Below are positions 28,898-39,806 of a DNA stretch of 64,000 nucleotides, one piece after another. Every line of letters begins with the position of its first letter. Within the stretch, counting starts at the first letter, position 1. The position numbers and the translations under genes are program-made. This stretch comes from an uncultured Chromatiaceae bacterium (GTDB lineage: Bacteria > Pseudomonadota > Gammaproteobacteria > Enterobacterales > Alteromonadaceae): the NCBI GenBank assembly GCA_937978655.1, contig CALJUX010000070.1, positions 1 to 64,000 on the forward strand, written 5' to 3'. The notes under the pieces were generated by a model. It did no database searches. It saw nothing but the letters and a program-made list of their open reading frames with translations, and was not told the origin of the DNA.

Positions 28898-30064
28898 ATG
28901 ACATCCCCTCTGCGTTTTGGCCTGATCGCCGGTGAACATTCCGGCGATATTCTCGGCGCCGACCTGATCCGCGCCTTAAAACAACGTTACCCAAACGCTG
29001 AATTTTACGGCATTGGCGGCGAGCGGATGCGGGCGCAAGGCTTTAGTGCCGTCTTTGACATGGAAGAGCTGGCGGTGATGGGCCTGGTTGAAGTGCTGGG
29101 ACGGCTGCCACGCTTATTAACCGTTCGGCGCGAGATCCTGGCGCATTTTCAAAACCACAGACCTGATGTGTTTATTGGCATTGACGCACCGGATTTTAAT
29201 CTGCCGGTCGAGTTAAAACTGAAGCAGGCTGGCATTAAAACCATCCAGTACGTCAGTCCGTCGGTCTGGGCCTGGCGCCACAAGCGCATCTTTAAAATTG
29301 CCAAAGCTACCGATTTGGTTTTGGCGTTGTTGCCGTTTGAAAAAGCGTTTTACGACAAATTTCAGGTGCCTTGCGCTTTTGTTGGTCATACCCTGGCCGA
29401 TCAGATGCCGCTTGCCCCGGATAAAATGGCGGCAAAAACGGCTTTAGGTTTTACTGCGGATCAGCCATTGCTGGCGCTGATGCCTGGCAGCCGTACCAAC
29501 GAAATCAAACTGCTGGCGCCGGATTTTTTCCGCGCGGCAGCCGCTTTACAACAACAAATGCCTGGTCTGCAGCTGGTCTGTAACATGGTGACCCAACAAA
29601 AAGCCGAGCTTTATCAGCAAATTAAGGCCGAAGTGGCACCAGACCTGGCAGTCACACTGCTGATTGGCCAGGCGCGCGAAGTGCTGACCGCCGCCGACGC
29701 TGTCTATATCGCTTCCGGCACTGCGACACTCGAAGCCATGCTGGCAAAAACGCCGATGGTGGTTGCCTACAAAACCAACTGGCTGACCTATCAGATTGCC
29801 CGGCGGATGGTCAAACTCAAGCATTTCAGTTTACCGAATTTATTGGCCGATAAAGCGCTGGTGCCAGAGTTGCTACAGGATGCCGTTACTGTGGATGCGC
29901 TGGTGGCGCAAATGACACCGCTGCTCGGCCCGCAAGGGCAACAGACCTATCAGGACTTTATCGCCATCCATCAACAAATTCGCTGCGACGCCAGCGCCAC
30001 CGCCGCACGGGCTGTGGCCGGATTTGTCGCGCCTCAGGCTATGGACACCCCAGATGAGCCATGA
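28898..30064 (+). CDS. lpxB: Lipid-A-disaccharide synthase
   Basis: 388 aa (E. coli 382). This GT19 glycosyltransferase joins lipid X to UDP-diacylglucosamine. The motifs are [62 protein letters not shown] and [13 protein letters not shown]. Peripheral inner-membrane association is expected. Its last codons overlap the rnhB start by 11 bp, extending the operon into rnhB. Confidence 0.97.
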   Translation: MTSPLRFGLIAGEHSGDILGADLIRALKQRYPNAEFYGIGGERMRAQGFSAVFDMEELAVMGLVEVLGRLPRLLTVRREILAHFQNHRPDVFIGIDAPDFNLPVELKLKQAGIKTIQYVSPSVWAWRHKRIFKIAKATDLVLALLPFEKAFYDKFQVPCAFVGHTLADQMPLAPDKMAAKTALGFTADQPLLALMPGSRTNEIKLLAPDFFRAAAALQQQMPGLQLVCNMVTQQKAELYQQIKAEVAPDLAVTLLIGQAREVLTAADAVYIASGTATLEAMLAKTPMVVAYKTNWLTYQIARRMVKLKHFSLPNLLADKALVPELLQDAVTVDALVAQMTPLLGPQGQQTYQDFIAIHQQIRCDASATAARAVAGFVAPQAMDTPDEP

Positions 30065-30644
30065 ATTTATCCGCCCAGCTTATACCCTGATCGCCGGTGT
30101 TGACGAAGTCGGCCGCGGTCCGCTGATTGGGGCTGTGGTCACCGCAGCGGTGATTCTGGACCCGGCACAGCCAATCATCGGGTTAAATGATTCGAAAAAA
30201 CTCAGTGAAAAGAAACGTTTACTGTTGGTTGATGAAATTAAAGCCAAAGCATTAAGCTGGAGCCTCGGCCGCGCTGAGGTAGATGAAATCGACTCCCTGA
30301 ATATTCTGCACGCCACGATGCTGGCGATGGAGCGGGCGGTGGCGGGTCTGCATATCCAACCAGAATGGGTATTGATCGACGGTAATCGCATTCCGGATGC
30401 TCTGAAAGGGCGGGCCACTGCAGTGGTCAAAGGCGATAGCCTGGTCCCCGAGATCAGTGCGGCCTCTATTCTGGCCAAGGTCGCACGGGATGCCGAGATG
30501 ACGGCCTTGCATCAGCAGTATCCTCAGTATAATTTTGCCGGCCATAAAGGCTATCCGACCGCTGAACATCTGGCGGCAATCAAACAATTTGGCATCTTAG
30601 CGCAGCACCGTCGCAGTTTCCGGCCGGTGCGAGAGCTGTTATAA
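30054..30644 (+). CDS. rnhB: Ribonuclease HII
   Basis: 196 aa (E. coli 198). It nicks DNA 5' of single misincorporated ribonucleotides and degrades RNA in RNA-DNA hybrids. The DEDD catalytic set is visible: [12 protein letters not shown] (Asp and Glu), the central aspartate in [10 protein letters not shown], and the later aspartate in [21 protein letters not shown] is also typical. The ATG at 30054 gives [22 protein letters not shown] and overlaps the end of lpxB. The lpxB-rnhB-dnaE order is the same as in E. coli. Confidence 0.97.
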   Translation: MSHEFIRPAYTLIAGVDEVGRGPLIGAVVTAAVILDPAQPIIGLNDSKKLSEKKRLLLVDEIKAKALSWSLGRAEVDEIDSLNILHATMLAMERAVAGLHIQPEWVLIDGNRIPDALKGRATAVVKGDSLVPEISAASILAKVARDAEMTALHQQYPQYNFAGHKGYPTAEHLAAIKQFGILAQHRRSFRPVRELL

Positions 30645-30674
30645 CCATCGTCTGAGCACGGTGGCGGAGCATTG

Positions 30675-33600
30675 ATGGAACCGATTTTTGTTCACCTGCG
30701 GGTGCACAGCGATTTTTCGATGATCGACGGTTTGTCGAAAATCAAACCTATTGTCAGTGCCGCGAAAAAACAGGCGATGCCGGCCTTAGCACTGACCGAC
30801 CAGATGAATATGTGTGGTCTGGTGCGGTTTTATTCGACTGCGCACGACGCGGGCATCAAGCCGGTTATTGGCGCTGATTTGTGGGCGCAGCATCCGTTGT
30901 TCCCCGGCGAAGCCTGCCGGTTATTAGTGCTGGCTGCAGATAACGATGGCTACCAGAATCTGACCATGTTGTTGTCCAAAGCCTATTTACGCGGGCACGT
31001 CGACAACAAACCGCAAATTGATCACGACTGGCTGGCCGAACACCATAAAGGTCTGATTGTGATTTCCGGCGGCAAAGACGGGCCGCTTGGCAAAGCCTTA
31101 ATCAAAGGCAATCAGGCCAGTACCGATGTGCTGGTACAGTTTTATCAGCAGTATTTTCCCGACAGTTTTTTCCTTGAACTCATTCGCACCGGTCGGCCGG
31201 ATGAAGATCTGTACATTCAGCATGCCGTGACGCTGGCAGAAAGCACCGGTTTACCGGTCGTGGCGACCAATGAAGTGGTGTTTTTAACGCCGGATGATTT
31301 TTCTGCGCACGAAATTCGTGTTGCCATCCACGACGGTTACACACTGGAAGATAAACGCCGGCCAAAAAATTACAGCGAATCCCAGTATTTACGCTCGGCT
31401 GATGAAATGGCCGCGCTGTTTCATGACATTCCGGAAGCGCTGGCCAACTCTGTTGAAATTGCCAAACGCTGTAATGTGACCATCCGGCTTGGCGAATATT
31501 TCTTGCCGGCATTTCCGACTGGCGGCATGACCGATGCCGACTTCCTGGTACTGAAATCGCGCGAAGGCCTGGAAGATCGGATGAAAATTCTGTTTCCGGA
31601 CGAAGCAGAGCGGGCGGAAAAACGCGTTCCTTATGATGAACGCCTGCAGATTGAACTCGACGTGATTAACCAGATGGGCTTCCCCGGTTACTTCCTGGTC
31701 GTGATGGAGTTTATTCAGTGGTCGAAAGATCATGATATTCCGGTGGGGCCAGGGCGTGGCTCGGGCGCCGGTTCTTTGGTCGCTTATGCGCTGAAAATTA
31801 CCGATCTGGACCCGCTCGAATTCGATCTGCTGTTTGAACGGTTCTTAAACCCGGAACGGGTGTCGATGCCAGACTTTGACGTCGACTTCTGTATGGACCG
31901 GCGCGATGAAGTGATCGAACACGTCTCGGAGATGTATGGCCGCGAAGCCGTGTCGCAAATCATTACCTTCGGTACTATGGCGGCCAAGGCGGTCATTCGC
32001 GACGTTGGCCGGGTGCTGGGGCACCCTTATGGTTTTGTTGACCGTATTTCGAAACTGATCCCGCCAACGCCGGGAATGACGCTGGAGCAGGCCTTTATTG
32101 AAGAGCCACGCCTGCCGGAGCTGTATGCGTCGGACCAGGAAGTTAAAGACCTGATTGATATGGCGCGCCGGCTTGAAGGCGTGACACGAAACGCCGGTAA
32201 ACACGCCGGTGGTGTGGTAATAGCACCGACCAAAATCACCGATTTTGCGCCGGTTTACTGTGATGCGGAAGGCAATAACCCGGTTACCCAGTTTGATAAA
32301 AACGACGTGGAATATGCCGGTTTAGTCAAATTCGACTTCCTCGGTCTGCGTACCCTGACCATCCTGCAATGGGCGGTTAATATGGTGAACGACCGGCTGA
32401 AAAAAACCAATCAGCCGCTGGTCGATATCAACCATATTCCGCTGGTCGACCGCAAAAGTTACGACATGCTGATGAAAGCGGAGACCACCGCAGTATTCCA
32501 GCTTGAATCGCGTGGCATGAAAGATTTGATCCGCCGCCTGCAGCCCGACTGCTTCGAAGACATGATTGCGTTGGTCGCGCTGTTCCGGCCCGGTCCGCTG
32601 CAATCGGGCATGGTGGATAACTTTATCGACCGTAAACGTGGCCGCGAAGAAATTTCTTATCCGGATGCGACCTGGCAGCATGAGTCACTGAAACCCATTC
32701 TGGAACCGACGTACGGCATCATCCTGTATCAGGAACAGGTGATGCAAATCGCTCAGGTGTTGTCGGGTTATTCACTCGGTGGCGCTGACTTATTACGCCG
32801 CGCTATGGGTAAAAAGAAACCCGAAGAGATGGCCAAGCAGCGCGACACTTTCCAGAACGGCGCTGCTGCCAATGGCGTAGACCCGGAACTGGCAATGAAG
32901 ATCTTCGATTTAGTGGAGAAATTCGCCGGTTACGGTTTTAACAAATCGCACTCTGCCGCTTATGCCTTAGTGTCTTATCAGACACTGTGGATGAAAGCGC
33001 ATTATCCGGCCGAATTTATGGCGGCGGTGATGTCGGCGGATATGGACAACACTGACAAAATCGTCACGCTGGTCGATGAATGCGAGAATATGAAACTGAA
33101 GTTGCTGCCGCCGGACGTCAATTCCGGCCAGCACAAGTTTACCGTCAACACCGACGGCCATATTGTTTATGGCATCGGCGCGATTAAAGGCGTCGGTGAA
33201 GGCCCGATTGAGGCCATTATTGAAGCGCGCGAGGCCGGTGGGCCTTTCCACGATTTATTTGATTTCTGCCATCGCGTTGACATCAAACGGCTGAATAAAC
33301 GAGTCATTGAAAAGCTGATTCTTGCCGGCGCTATGGATAAACTCGGGCCGCACCGGGCTGCAATGATGGCGAGCCTGGAAGAGGCGATGAAAGCGTCGGA
33401 GCAGCAAGCCAAAGCGCAGGCGATGGGGCAGGACGACTTGTTTGGTTCTTTAGCGCCTGAGCCGGAAAATTCCGCCAAAGCCTTTAAAGTGGTACCGCCC
33501 TGGCCGGATGAAGTCTGGCTGGAAGGCGAGCGCGAAACGCTGGGGCTGTATTTAACCGGGCACCCGATCAATCGTTATCTGGCCGAGATCCATCATTATG

Positions 33601-34142
33601 CCACGGCGCGGTTAGTTGATTTTACGCCAACGCGGCGCGATCAGACGGTGCACGCCTGCGGTCTGGTGGTGAACGTGCGGGTGTTGGTCAACAAAAAAGG
33701 CCGGCGCTGGGCCTTAGTGCAGCTCGATGATAAATCGGCACGTTTAGATGTGCGTTTTTTCCCCGAACAGTTCGAGAACTTCGAGCATCTGCTGCAAAAA
33801 GACAAGGTTTTGGTGGTATCCGGACAGGTCAGCTTTGATGATTTCAGTGGCGGCCTTACAATGACCGGCCGCGAGGTGGTTGAGATCACCCAGGCCAGGG
33901 AAAAATGCCTGAAACATTTGTTTGTCAGTATCGATGCTGACAAACTCAGTCAGGACCAGCTGCAAAAGCTGCGGCAGGTGCTGAACGAATTTAAAGCCGG
34001 GACAGTGCCGGTAAAACTCCGTTACCAGCGCCCGGAAGGTGCGGTGACGCTGGCACTGGGCACCGATTGGTGGATCACCCCCACAGACGCTTTGTTGCAT
34101 CAGTTAAAACAATTAGCAACAATACAACTTGAATTTAATTAG
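30675..34142 (+). CDS. dnaE: DNA polymerase III subunit alpha
   Basis: 1155 aa (E. coli 1160). It is the replicative polymerase catalytic subunit. An N-terminal PHP domain ([19 protein letters not shown]) leads. The palm holds [22 protein letters not shown] and [17 protein letters not shown] with the catalytic aspartates. A fingers/beta-clamp-binding region and a C-terminal OB domain follow. An upstream TTG at 30672 is in frame, but the ATG at 30675 is the natural start. It is followed 17 bp later by accA, as in E. coli. Confidence 0.98.
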   Translation: MEPIFVHLRVHSDFSMIDGLSKIKPIVSAAKKQAMPALALTDQMNMCGLVRFYSTAHDAGIKPVIGADLWAQHPLFPGEACRLLVLAADNDGYQNLTMLLSKAYLRGHVDNKPQIDHDWLAEHHKGLIVISGGKDGPLGKALIKGNQASTDVLVQFYQQYFPDSFFLELIRTGRPDEDLYIQHAVTLAESTGLPVVATNEVVFLTPDDFSAHEIRVAIHDGYTLEDKRRPKNYSESQYLRSADEMAALFHDIPEALANSVEIAKRCNVTIRLGEYFLPAFPTGGMTDADFLVLKSREGLEDRMKILFPDEAERAEKRVPYDERLQIELDVINQMGFPGYFLVVMEFIQWSKDHDIPVGPGRGSGAGSLVAYALKITDLDPLEFDLLFERFLNPERVSMPDFDVDFCMDRRDEVIEHVSEMYGREAVSQIITFGTMAAKAVIRDVGRVLGHPYGFVDRISKLIPPTPGMTLEQAFIEEPRLPELYASDQEVKDLIDMARRLEGVTRNAGKHAGGVVIAPTKITDFAPVYCDAEGNNPVTQFDKNDVEYAGLVKFDFLGLRTLTILQWAVNMVNDRLKKTNQPLVDINHIPLVDRKSYDMLMKAETTAVFQLESRGMKDLIRRLQPDCFEDMIALVALFRPGPLQSGMVDNFIDRKRGREEISYPDATWQHESLKPILEPTYGIILYQEQVMQIAQVLSGYSLGGADLLRRAMGKKKPEEMAKQRDTFQNGAAANGVDPELAMKIFDLVEKFAGYGFNKSHSAAYALVSYQTLWMKAHYPAEFMAAVMSADMDNTDKIVTLVDECENMKLKLLPPDVNSGQHKFTVNTDGHIVYGIGAIKGVGEGPIEAIIEAREAGGPFHDLFDFCHRVDIKRLNKRVIEKLILAGAMDKLGPHRAAMMASLEEAMKASEQQAKAQAMGQDDLFGSLAPEPENSAKAFKVVPPWPDEVWLEGERETLGLYLTGHPINRYLAEIHHYATARLVDFTPTRRDQTVHACGLVVNVRVLVNKKGRRWALVQLDDKSARLDVRFFPEQFENFEHLLQKDKVLVVSGQVSFDDFSGGLTMTGREVVEITQAREKCLKHLFVSIDADKLSQDQLQKLRQVLNEFKAGTVPVKLRYQRPEGAVTLALGTDWWITPTDALLHQLKQLATIQLEFN

Positions 34143-34159
34143 GTAGGTAGTGACAGTCG

Positions 34160-35116
34160 ATGATGCTGAATTATTTAGAGTTTGAGCAACCGATTGCGGA
34201 ACTTGAAGCAAAAATAGAAGAACTGCGCAAAGTCAGCCGTAACGGTGAGTTTGACCTGGGCCTCGAAGAGGAGGTTAACAAGCTCAAAGAAAAAAGTCTG
34301 ACGCTGACCAAAAAGATTTTTGCTGAGTTAGGTCCATGGCAGGTCGCCCAGTTAGCCCGCCATCCGCTGCGTCCTTATACGCTGGACTATATCAAACATA
34401 TTTTTACCGATTTTGACGAGCTGGCCGGTGACCGCGCCTTTGCCAATGACCCGGCGATCGTTTGTGGTACTGCCCGTTTAGGCGACCGCCCGGTGATGGT
34501 GATTGGCCATCAAAAGGGCCGCGACACTGCCGAAAAAATCAAACGCAATTTTGGCATGCCAAAGCCTGAAGGCTATCGCAAAGCGCTGCGCATGTACGAA
34601 ATGGCGGAACGCTTTAACATGCCGATCATCACCTTTATCGACACTCCAGGCGCTTATCCTGGCATCGGTGCAGAAGAACGTGGTCAGAGTGAAGCCATTG
34701 CCCGTAACCTCAAAGTGATGGCTGGCCTCAAAGTGCCGGTGCTTTGCACGGTGATTGGTGAAGGTGGTTCCGGTGGTGCTTTGGCCATTGGCGTCGGCGA
34801 CCAGGTCAACATGCTGCAATACAGTACTTATTCGGTGATTTCGCCGGAAGGCTGTGCGTCCATTCTGTGGAAAAGTGCGGAAAAAGCGCCGCTGGCCGCA
34901 GAAGCGATGGGCGTGACAGCGCCGCGGATCAAAGAGCTGGGGCTGATTGATGACATCATCAATGAACCGCTGGGTGGCGCACACCGCGCACACGAGCAGA
35001 TCGCGCAGAGTGTGAAAACTGCACTGTTACGGGATTTAGCCAAGCTGGACAAATTCTCCGTCGCCGAATTGCTGGACCGGCGCTATAAACGCCTGATGTC
35101 ATTCGGTTATTGCTGA
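34160..35116 (+). CDS. accA: Acetyl-CoA carboxylase carboxyltransferase subunit alpha
   Basis: 318 aa (E. coli 319). With AccD it transfers carboxyl from carboxybiotin to acetyl-CoA, the committed step of fatty acid synthesis. The N-terminus [22 protein letters not shown] aligns with [19 protein letters not shown], so the first of two adjacent ATGs is chosen. Crotonase-like motifs: [54 protein letters not shown]. It ends with a strong terminator. Confidence 0.98.
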   Translation: MMLNYLEFEQPIAELEAKIEELRKVSRNGEFDLGLEEEVNKLKEKSLTLTKKIFAELGPWQVAQLARHPLRPYTLDYIKHIFTDFDELAGDRAFANDPAIVCGTARLGDRPVMVIGHQKGRDTAEKIKRNFGMPKPEGYRKALRMYEMAERFNMPIITFIDTPGAYPGIGAEERGQSEAIARNLKVMAGLKVPVLCTVIGEGGSGGALAIGVGDQVNMLQYSTYSVISPEGCASILWKSAEKAPLAAEAMGVTAPRIKELGLIDDIINEPLGGAHRAHEQIAQSVKTALLRDLAKLDKFSVAELLDRRYKRLMSFGYC

Positions 35117-35130
35117 TAAAGCGCTGAGGA

Positions 35131-35154
35131 AAGCCGCCGTCAGGCGGCTTTTTT
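35131..35154 (+). terminator. Intrinsic terminator after accA
   Basis: AAGCCGCC-GTCA-GGCGGCTT followed by TTTT. The tilS start lies only 7 bp beyond, so tilS depends on read-through or on a promoter inside accA. Confidence 0.85.
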
Positions 35155-35160
35155 ATCCCA

Positions 35161-36531
35161 ATGCCACTAAGCGCTGACCTTGACTCCGACGCACCACCAC
35201 TGCAGCACCGGCTGCAGCAGGCGGTGCTGACTGCAGTGACTGCGGCGGCGAGGCCACGGTTGTTGCTGGCGCTCAGCGGCGGGCTGGATTCGATGCTGTT
35301 ATTGCATCTGCTGGCCGGCTTGCGCGAGCGCGCTGGCTTTGTGCTCAGTGCCGCTCATGTGCACCACGGTTTGCAGGCGCAGGCCGATGAGTGGGCGGCC
35401 TTTTGTCAGGCGCAGACTGCGGCATTACAGGTTGATTTTCAGGTCCGCCACGTCAAACTTTCAGATCCCAACCGCAATATCGAACAACAAGCGCGTACTT
35501 TACGTTATCAGGCGCTGGCGGATTTGCTGACACCGGACACTGCACTGCTGACCGCACATCATGCTGATGATCAGCTGGAAACCATCTTACTGGCGCTCAA
35601 ACGTGGCAGCGGATTAACTGGGCTGAGTAGCATTGCCGCGCAAAAACCTTTTGCCGGCACTGTGTTGCTGCGACCTCTGCTGGCTTTTAGCCGCGCTGAA
35701 CTTGAGCAATATGCCCGTGATAAGCAGCTGTCGTATGTCACAGATCCCAGTAATCTGGATGACAGCTTTGACCGAAATTTTCTGCGCCAGCATGTGCTGC
35801 CGCTGCTGCAGCAACGTTTTCCCACGATAAGCCAGACCACGGCGCGCAGTTGCCAGTTGTTGCAGCACAGCCTGGCGTATCAGCAACAACAGCTTGCCCT
35901 TGAGTTGCCGACAGTGCTGCGCCAGCAGCAACTGGATTTAACTCTGCTGGCAGAGCGGCAGGAGCCGCAACGGGATTTATTGCTGCGGCATTTTTTCAGT
36001 CACTATGATTTAGTGCCATCTGCTCAGCAAATACGCGAATTTGTGCAGGGTTTTCTTCACTCAGCGCCAGATGCGCAGCCACTGCTGCAATGGGGCGACT
36101 GGCAATTACGCCGTTTTGATGGCTTGTTATATCTGCTCGATGCCACTGCGCAGCTTGAATTGAATACAGCGCCAGCAATGGGCATCAGGCTTGTGCCGGA
36201 ACAACAGCTGCAGTGGCAGCACTGGCAGTTTTACTGGAGTCAGAGCGCAGAGGCACCCGGTGCTGATTGGCGCAGTCTGCCGCTTGCGCTGGATGTGACT
36301 GCGCAGCTGGAGCTTCGCACCGGACAGCTGAATCAGCGTTTTAAACCGGCTGGAAGCAGGCACAGTAAGGCGGTAAAAGACTGGTGTAAAGTATGGAAAG
36401 TGCCGCCCTGGCGACGTGGCTCCATGCCGTTTATCATCGCCGGACAGCAAAACTCAGTGGTGGCCGTTCCCGGATTTGCCAGTCACTGTGATGCCGCCGG
36501 TGCGTTTAGCTGGCTGCATTTTCGCGACTGA
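35161..36531 (+). CDS. tilS: tRNA(Ile)-lysidine synthetase
   Basis: 456 aa (E. coli 432). It attaches lysine to C34 of the CAU-anticodon tRNA-Ile so it reads AUA. The PP-loop motif LALSGGLDSMLLLHL is at about residues 37-51. AAHVHHGLQAQADEW, TAHHADDQLETILLALKRGSGLTGL and DPSNLDDSFDRNFLRQHVLPLL are family signatures. The C-terminal domain ends with KDWCKVWKVPPWRRGSMPF. The start just after the accA terminator carries no clear ribosome-binding site, so its exact start is less sure. It converges on the diguanylate cyclase gene. Confidence 0.95.
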   Translation: MPLSADLDSDAPPLQHRLQQAVLTAVTAAARPRLLLALSGGLDSMLLLHLLAGLRERAGFVLSAAHVHHGLQAQADEWAAFCQAQTAALQVDFQVRHVKLSDPNRNIEQQARTLRYQALADLLTPDTALLTAHHADDQLETILLALKRGSGLTGLSSIAAQKPFAGTVLLRPLLAFSRAELEQYARDKQLSYVTDPSNLDDSFDRNFLRQHVLPLLQQRFPTISQTTARSCQLLQHSLAYQQQQLALELPTVLRQQQLDLTLLAERQEPQRDLLLRHFFSHYDLVPSAQQIREFVQGFLHSAPDAQPLLQWGDWQLRRFDGLLYLLDATAQLELNTAPAMGIRLVPEQQLQWQHWQFYWSQSAEAPGADWRSLPLALDVTAQLELRTGQLNQRFKPAGSRHSKAVKDWCKVWKVPPWRRGSMPFIIAGQQNSVVAVPGFASHCDAAGAFSWLHFRD

Positions 36532-36538
36532 CGCCAGA

Positions 36539-37477
36539 TCAGGCGTTCATCACCTCAGCGCTTGGTCTGTTGTGTATGCCTGCACAGCGCACGGCGTTTT
36601 TACCGCTTTGCTTGGCGTCATACAGTGCGCTGTCGGCACGGTTAAATAAGGTCTGGCAACTCTCATCGGCATGATGGGACGCCAGGCCGGCGCTGGCAGA
36701 AACCGCAAATTTCACACAAATATGATGCTGACTGATCGCTTTAACCAGACGGTGCGCCACCAGTTCGGCGCTGTGGGCATCTTCAGCCGTCAACAAGACG
36801 GCAAACTCATCACCGCCAAAGCGAAACAGATTGTCACTGGCACGCAAGGTATTACGCATCGCGTCTGCCACGGCCAGCAGCACTTCATCGCCGGCGTGAT
36901 GGCCGAAGTTGTCATTGACCTGCTTAAAATTATCCAGGTCCAGCAGGATCAGCACCATTGGTTGTTGCTTACGATCGCTCAGCTGCAGTGCTTTATGGAT
37001 GGCATCGTCAAAAAACCGACGGTTGCCGAGACCGGTCAGCGTGTCGCGCAGCGCCAGCTGTTGCAGCCGTGTCACGATCAAGGCGTTGCGCAGCGGAAAC
37101 AGCCATTGCTGCTCCAGCTCCAGCAATTTGCGCTGCTGCATCGGGCTGAACGGCTGTTCGCTCTGATAAATCAGCTCGGCCAGACATTGCTCATTTAACA
37201 ACAACATGCTGCGATATTCATGAGCACCGCTGTAGGAGCCGGCGGCGCTGAACTCACCGACTGCGGTGCATAGTTGGATTGCCGTCAGCGGCATAATTTT
37301 GCCAGCGGCCATAGAATACATCTGCAACTGCTGACCCAAATCGAGGGTCGTCTGCAGTTGTTCCGGCAAGGCGGAACCGAGCTTGCTGGCCACAGCAGAC
37401 CAGGCTGGCTGGCTGGTGACCCCGGCATAACTGGGCACATGCTGTAATGACATATCGGAAAAACTGAACAATTCCAT
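36539..37477 (-). CDS. GGDEF-domain diguanylate cyclase
   Basis: 312 aa. The N-terminal 140 residues are helical with no recognised sensor domain and no membrane segment, so it appears cytosolic. The C-terminal GGDEF domain has DTLTGLGNRRFFDDAI, DLDNFKQVNDNFGHHAGDEVL and an intact active site GGDEF (221-225), plus an allosteric I-site RASD (212-215) at the standard five-residue distance. It should make cyclic di-GMP from GTP and be product-inhibited. It is monocistronic; the cue it senses cannot be read from sequence. Confidence 0.9.
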   Translation of the reverse strand: MELFSFSDMSLQHVPSYAGVTSQPAWSAVASKLGSALPEQLQTTLDLGQQLQMYSMAAGKIMPLTAIQLCTAVGEFSAAGSYSGAHEYRSMLLLNEQCLAELIYQSEQPFSPMQQRKLLELEQQWLFPLRNALIVTRLQQLALRDTLTGLGNRRFFDDAIHKALQLSDRKQQPMVLILLDLDNFKQVNDNFGHHAGDEVLLAVADAMRNTLRASDNLFRFGGDEFAVLLTAEDAHSAELVAHRLVKAISQHHICVKFAVSASAGLASHHADESCQTLFNRADSALYDAKQSGKNAVRCAGIHNRPSAEVMNA

Positions 37478-37616
37478 CAGCGACTCCCTGATGAGGATGA
37501 TAGTTCAGCAAAGCAGGTTTTATGCCACTCAGTGTAAGTTATTGTTTAGAAATGAAATAGCCTAAATTATATGCAAGGTCGTGGTCGTGGGGGCGGCAGC
37601 ATGCTGCCGGATCTGA

Positions 37617-38756
37617 CTATTCTTTGGCGCTGAGGAAGCTCAGCAGGCTGTCCATTTGTGTCATCGCGTCCTGATATCCCAGTTCGATCAGCCGTTTGGT
37701 AAAATTTTTCTCAAACAGCAGGTAACTGGCCAGACTGGAATCCGAATGCTGTTTAATGCCGATGGTGCGCAGTAAAGACCGTATCGCCATCGGCAATGCC
37801 AGAAAATGCTCGCTGGCCAGCGCATTAAAGTTCACCGACGGATTAATCAGATAACTGTGTACCGGCTTTAACTCAGAGGCGATTTGGTGTTGCGCCAGAG
37901 TTTCCAGCGTTTTGTTGACCCGCTGCATGCGTTCCAGGTCCGCATTGAGCGTATCGGCAAAGATACTGTCGAGCAGGTGACCGGCGATGGTTGACACATT
38001 TGGGTGGTGCGGCATTTGCTGCAGATGTTCACGCCGGCGTGGCTGTTCCAGGCCGATGATCAGAATACGATCTGCGCCCAAATGGATAGGCGCGCTGAGC
38101 GGCGCCAGCTGATTCACCGAACCATCGCCAAAATACTGCTGGTTGATCCGCACCGATGGCATGACCAGCGGGATCGCGGCTGAGGCCATCAGATGGTGGA
38201 TGCCGAGCAGGGTGCGCTGGCCGCAGCGCCGGGAGCGTTGCCATTCATGAGCATGATGGCTTTGGAAAAAGGTGATGGAATCGCCACTGTTGTAACAGCT
38301 GGCGGTGACCGAGACGCTGTCCAGATAACCGCCCATGATGTTACGGTCCAGCCGTTTCAGGTCGAGCATGTTATTGAGTAGCACCTTCAGCGGCTTATTA
38401 TCCAGCATCGATACCGGTTTGTGATTGGCATAATCGGCCTGAAATGCACTCAAAAAGCCGCGAACCAGATGCCAGGTCGCGCGAATGTAGTCGGAGTAAT
38501 ACACCTGCCCGGTATGGAAATTTTTCCAAACCCACTCCAGTTTTTTCACGCCGAGCTGAAAGCAGCTGGCATAACAGGCAATGGCAGTGCCGTTGATGGC
38601 GCCGGCTGAGGTGCCGCAGACGATTTGGAACGGAATTTTACTGTTGCGGGGGTATTGTTGCGCTATGGCTTTTAACACTCCGACCTGATAGGCGGCACGG
38701 GCACCGCCTCCGGTCAACAGTACTGCAGTTTTGGTCGATTTTGTTTTATCTGTCAT
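37617..38756 (-). CDS. Patatin-like phospholipase
   Basis: 379 aa. Patatin catalytic-dyad motifs are intact: the oxyanion loop LLTGGGARAAYQVGVLKAI (about 14-32), the nucleophile elbow CGTSAGAINGTA with the serine near residue 50, and FGDGSVNQLAP with the catalytic aspartate near 212. It lacks a signal peptide and membrane helices, so it is probably a cytosolic or membrane-associated lipid acyl hydrolase. Substrate is unknown. It is monocistronic and divergent from the DUF3014 gene, with a 186-bp gap that contains TTGAAA-CT-TTTCAA (38855-38868). Confidence 0.88.
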   Translation of the reverse strand: MTDKTKSTKTAVLLTGGGARAAYQVGVLKAIAQQYPRNSKIPFQIVCGTSAGAINGTAIACYASCFQLGVKKLEWVWKNFHTGQVYYSDYIRATWHLVRGFLSAFQADYANHKPVSMLDNKPLKVLLNNMLDLKRLDRNIMGGYLDSVSVTASCYNSGDSITFFQSHHAHEWQRSRRCGQRTLLGIHHLMASAAIPLVMPSVRINQQYFGDGSVNQLAPLSAPIHLGADRILIIGLEQPRRREHLQQMPHHPNVSTIAGHLLDSIFADTLNADLERMQRVNKTLETLAQHQIASELKPVHSYLINPSVNFNALASEHFLALPMAIRSLLRTIGIKQHSDSSLASYLLFEKNFTKRLIELGYQDAMTQMDSLLSFLSAKE

Positions 38757-38942
38757 AGAGATAGCAACATACGTCTGAATAGGCTAACTATTAACGATTG
38801 TGCTGTTTTAAGCAATGCTGTGACAGGTCCGGCCATCAGCTTTAGTGCACAAAGTTGAAACTTTTCAATGGCCTTAGTAACTAAAACCAACAAAGCTGGG
38901 GTACAGTAATCCATCTGAGACCTATAAGGAGTGGACGCATCT

Positions 38943-39806
38943 ATGTCAAATCAAGCCCAACCCCGTTCTGCGGCGTGGATAGCGCCGGTGCTGGTTCTGG
39001 TGCTCATCGCCGCGGCGGCCTGGTATCTGTTAACACCGCCACCGCCAGTTGAAAACACCGCCGCGTTACCGGAAACACCAGCAGTCAGCCAACCGGCGCC
39101 CGCGGTGGCAGAGCCTGCCGATAAACTCAGCACACAACCCGGTGGGGAAGATCAGCTGGCGGCGCAGGCCGACGATGCCGGCACTGATGTCGGCGCGGAA
39201 ACGGAAGTGGCGCCACAACCGCAGTTGCCGCCACTGGACCAGTCTGATGAAGTGGTCAAGGCAGCATTTTTTGGCTTGAAATGGCAACCGGGTCTGGCTG
39301 CTTTATTTATCAACGAAGAAATGATCCGCCGTTTTGTTGTGCAGGTCGACAATATCGCCCAGGGCCGGCTGATTGCAGAGCAGGCGTTGTTTAAGGGGCT
39401 CAGCCAGGATTTCAGCGCCAAAGCCAAAGGCCAGGGCTATCAGCTCGACAAAGCCAATTATGCCCGGTATCAGCCTTATTTAGATTTGCTGGAAAGTGTG
39501 CCGCCAGAGCAGGTCGCGGCATTGTACAAACAGTTTTATCCGTTACTGCAGGCCGCTTATCTGGAATTGGGTTATCCCGATCAACAGTTTGACGATCGGC
39601 TGCAGCAGGCGATCAGCCTGTTGTTAAGTGCGCCGGAGGTCAGTGATGAACCGGATCTGACTCTGCCGTCGGTGCATTATGCGTTTGCAGATGCCGAGCT
39701 TGAACAGCTGGGGCAGGCACAAAAACAAATGGTCCGGCTGGGGCAGGCGAATCAGCAACGGCTGAAATTACTGCTGGTGCAGTATCAGGCGGTATTAAAA
39801 CGTTGA
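38943..39806 (+). CDS. DUF3014 domain-containing membrane-anchored protein
   Basis: 287 aa from the ATG at 38943 with AAGGAG upstream; a GTG at 38931 would overlap that ribosome-binding site. A single N-terminal membrane helix (AWIAPVLVLVLIAAAAWYLL) is followed by a Pro/Ala/Glu-rich low-complexity linker (about 35-95) and a conserved helical C-terminal domain (about 100-280), with NEEMIRRFVVQVDNIAQGRL and DLLESVPPEQVAALYKQFYPLLQAAY. These match DUF3014 proteins of unknown function. The periplasmic location is inferred. Its stop overlaps the TTG start of the acyltransferase by four bases. Confidence 0.75.
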   Translation: MSNQAQPRSAAWIAPVLVLVLIAAAAWYLLTPPPPVENTAALPETPAVSQPAPAVAEPADKLSTQPGGEDQLAAQADDAGTDVGAETEVAPQPQLPPLDQSDEVVKAAFFGLKWQPGLAALFINEEMIRRFVVQVDNIAQGRLIAEQALFKGLSQDFSAKAKGQGYQLDKANYARYQPYLDLLESVPPEQVAALYKQFYPLLQAAYLELGYPDQQFDDRLQQAISLLLSAPEVSDEPDLTLPSVHYAFADAELEQLGQAQKQMVRLGQANQQRLKLLLVQYQAVLKR

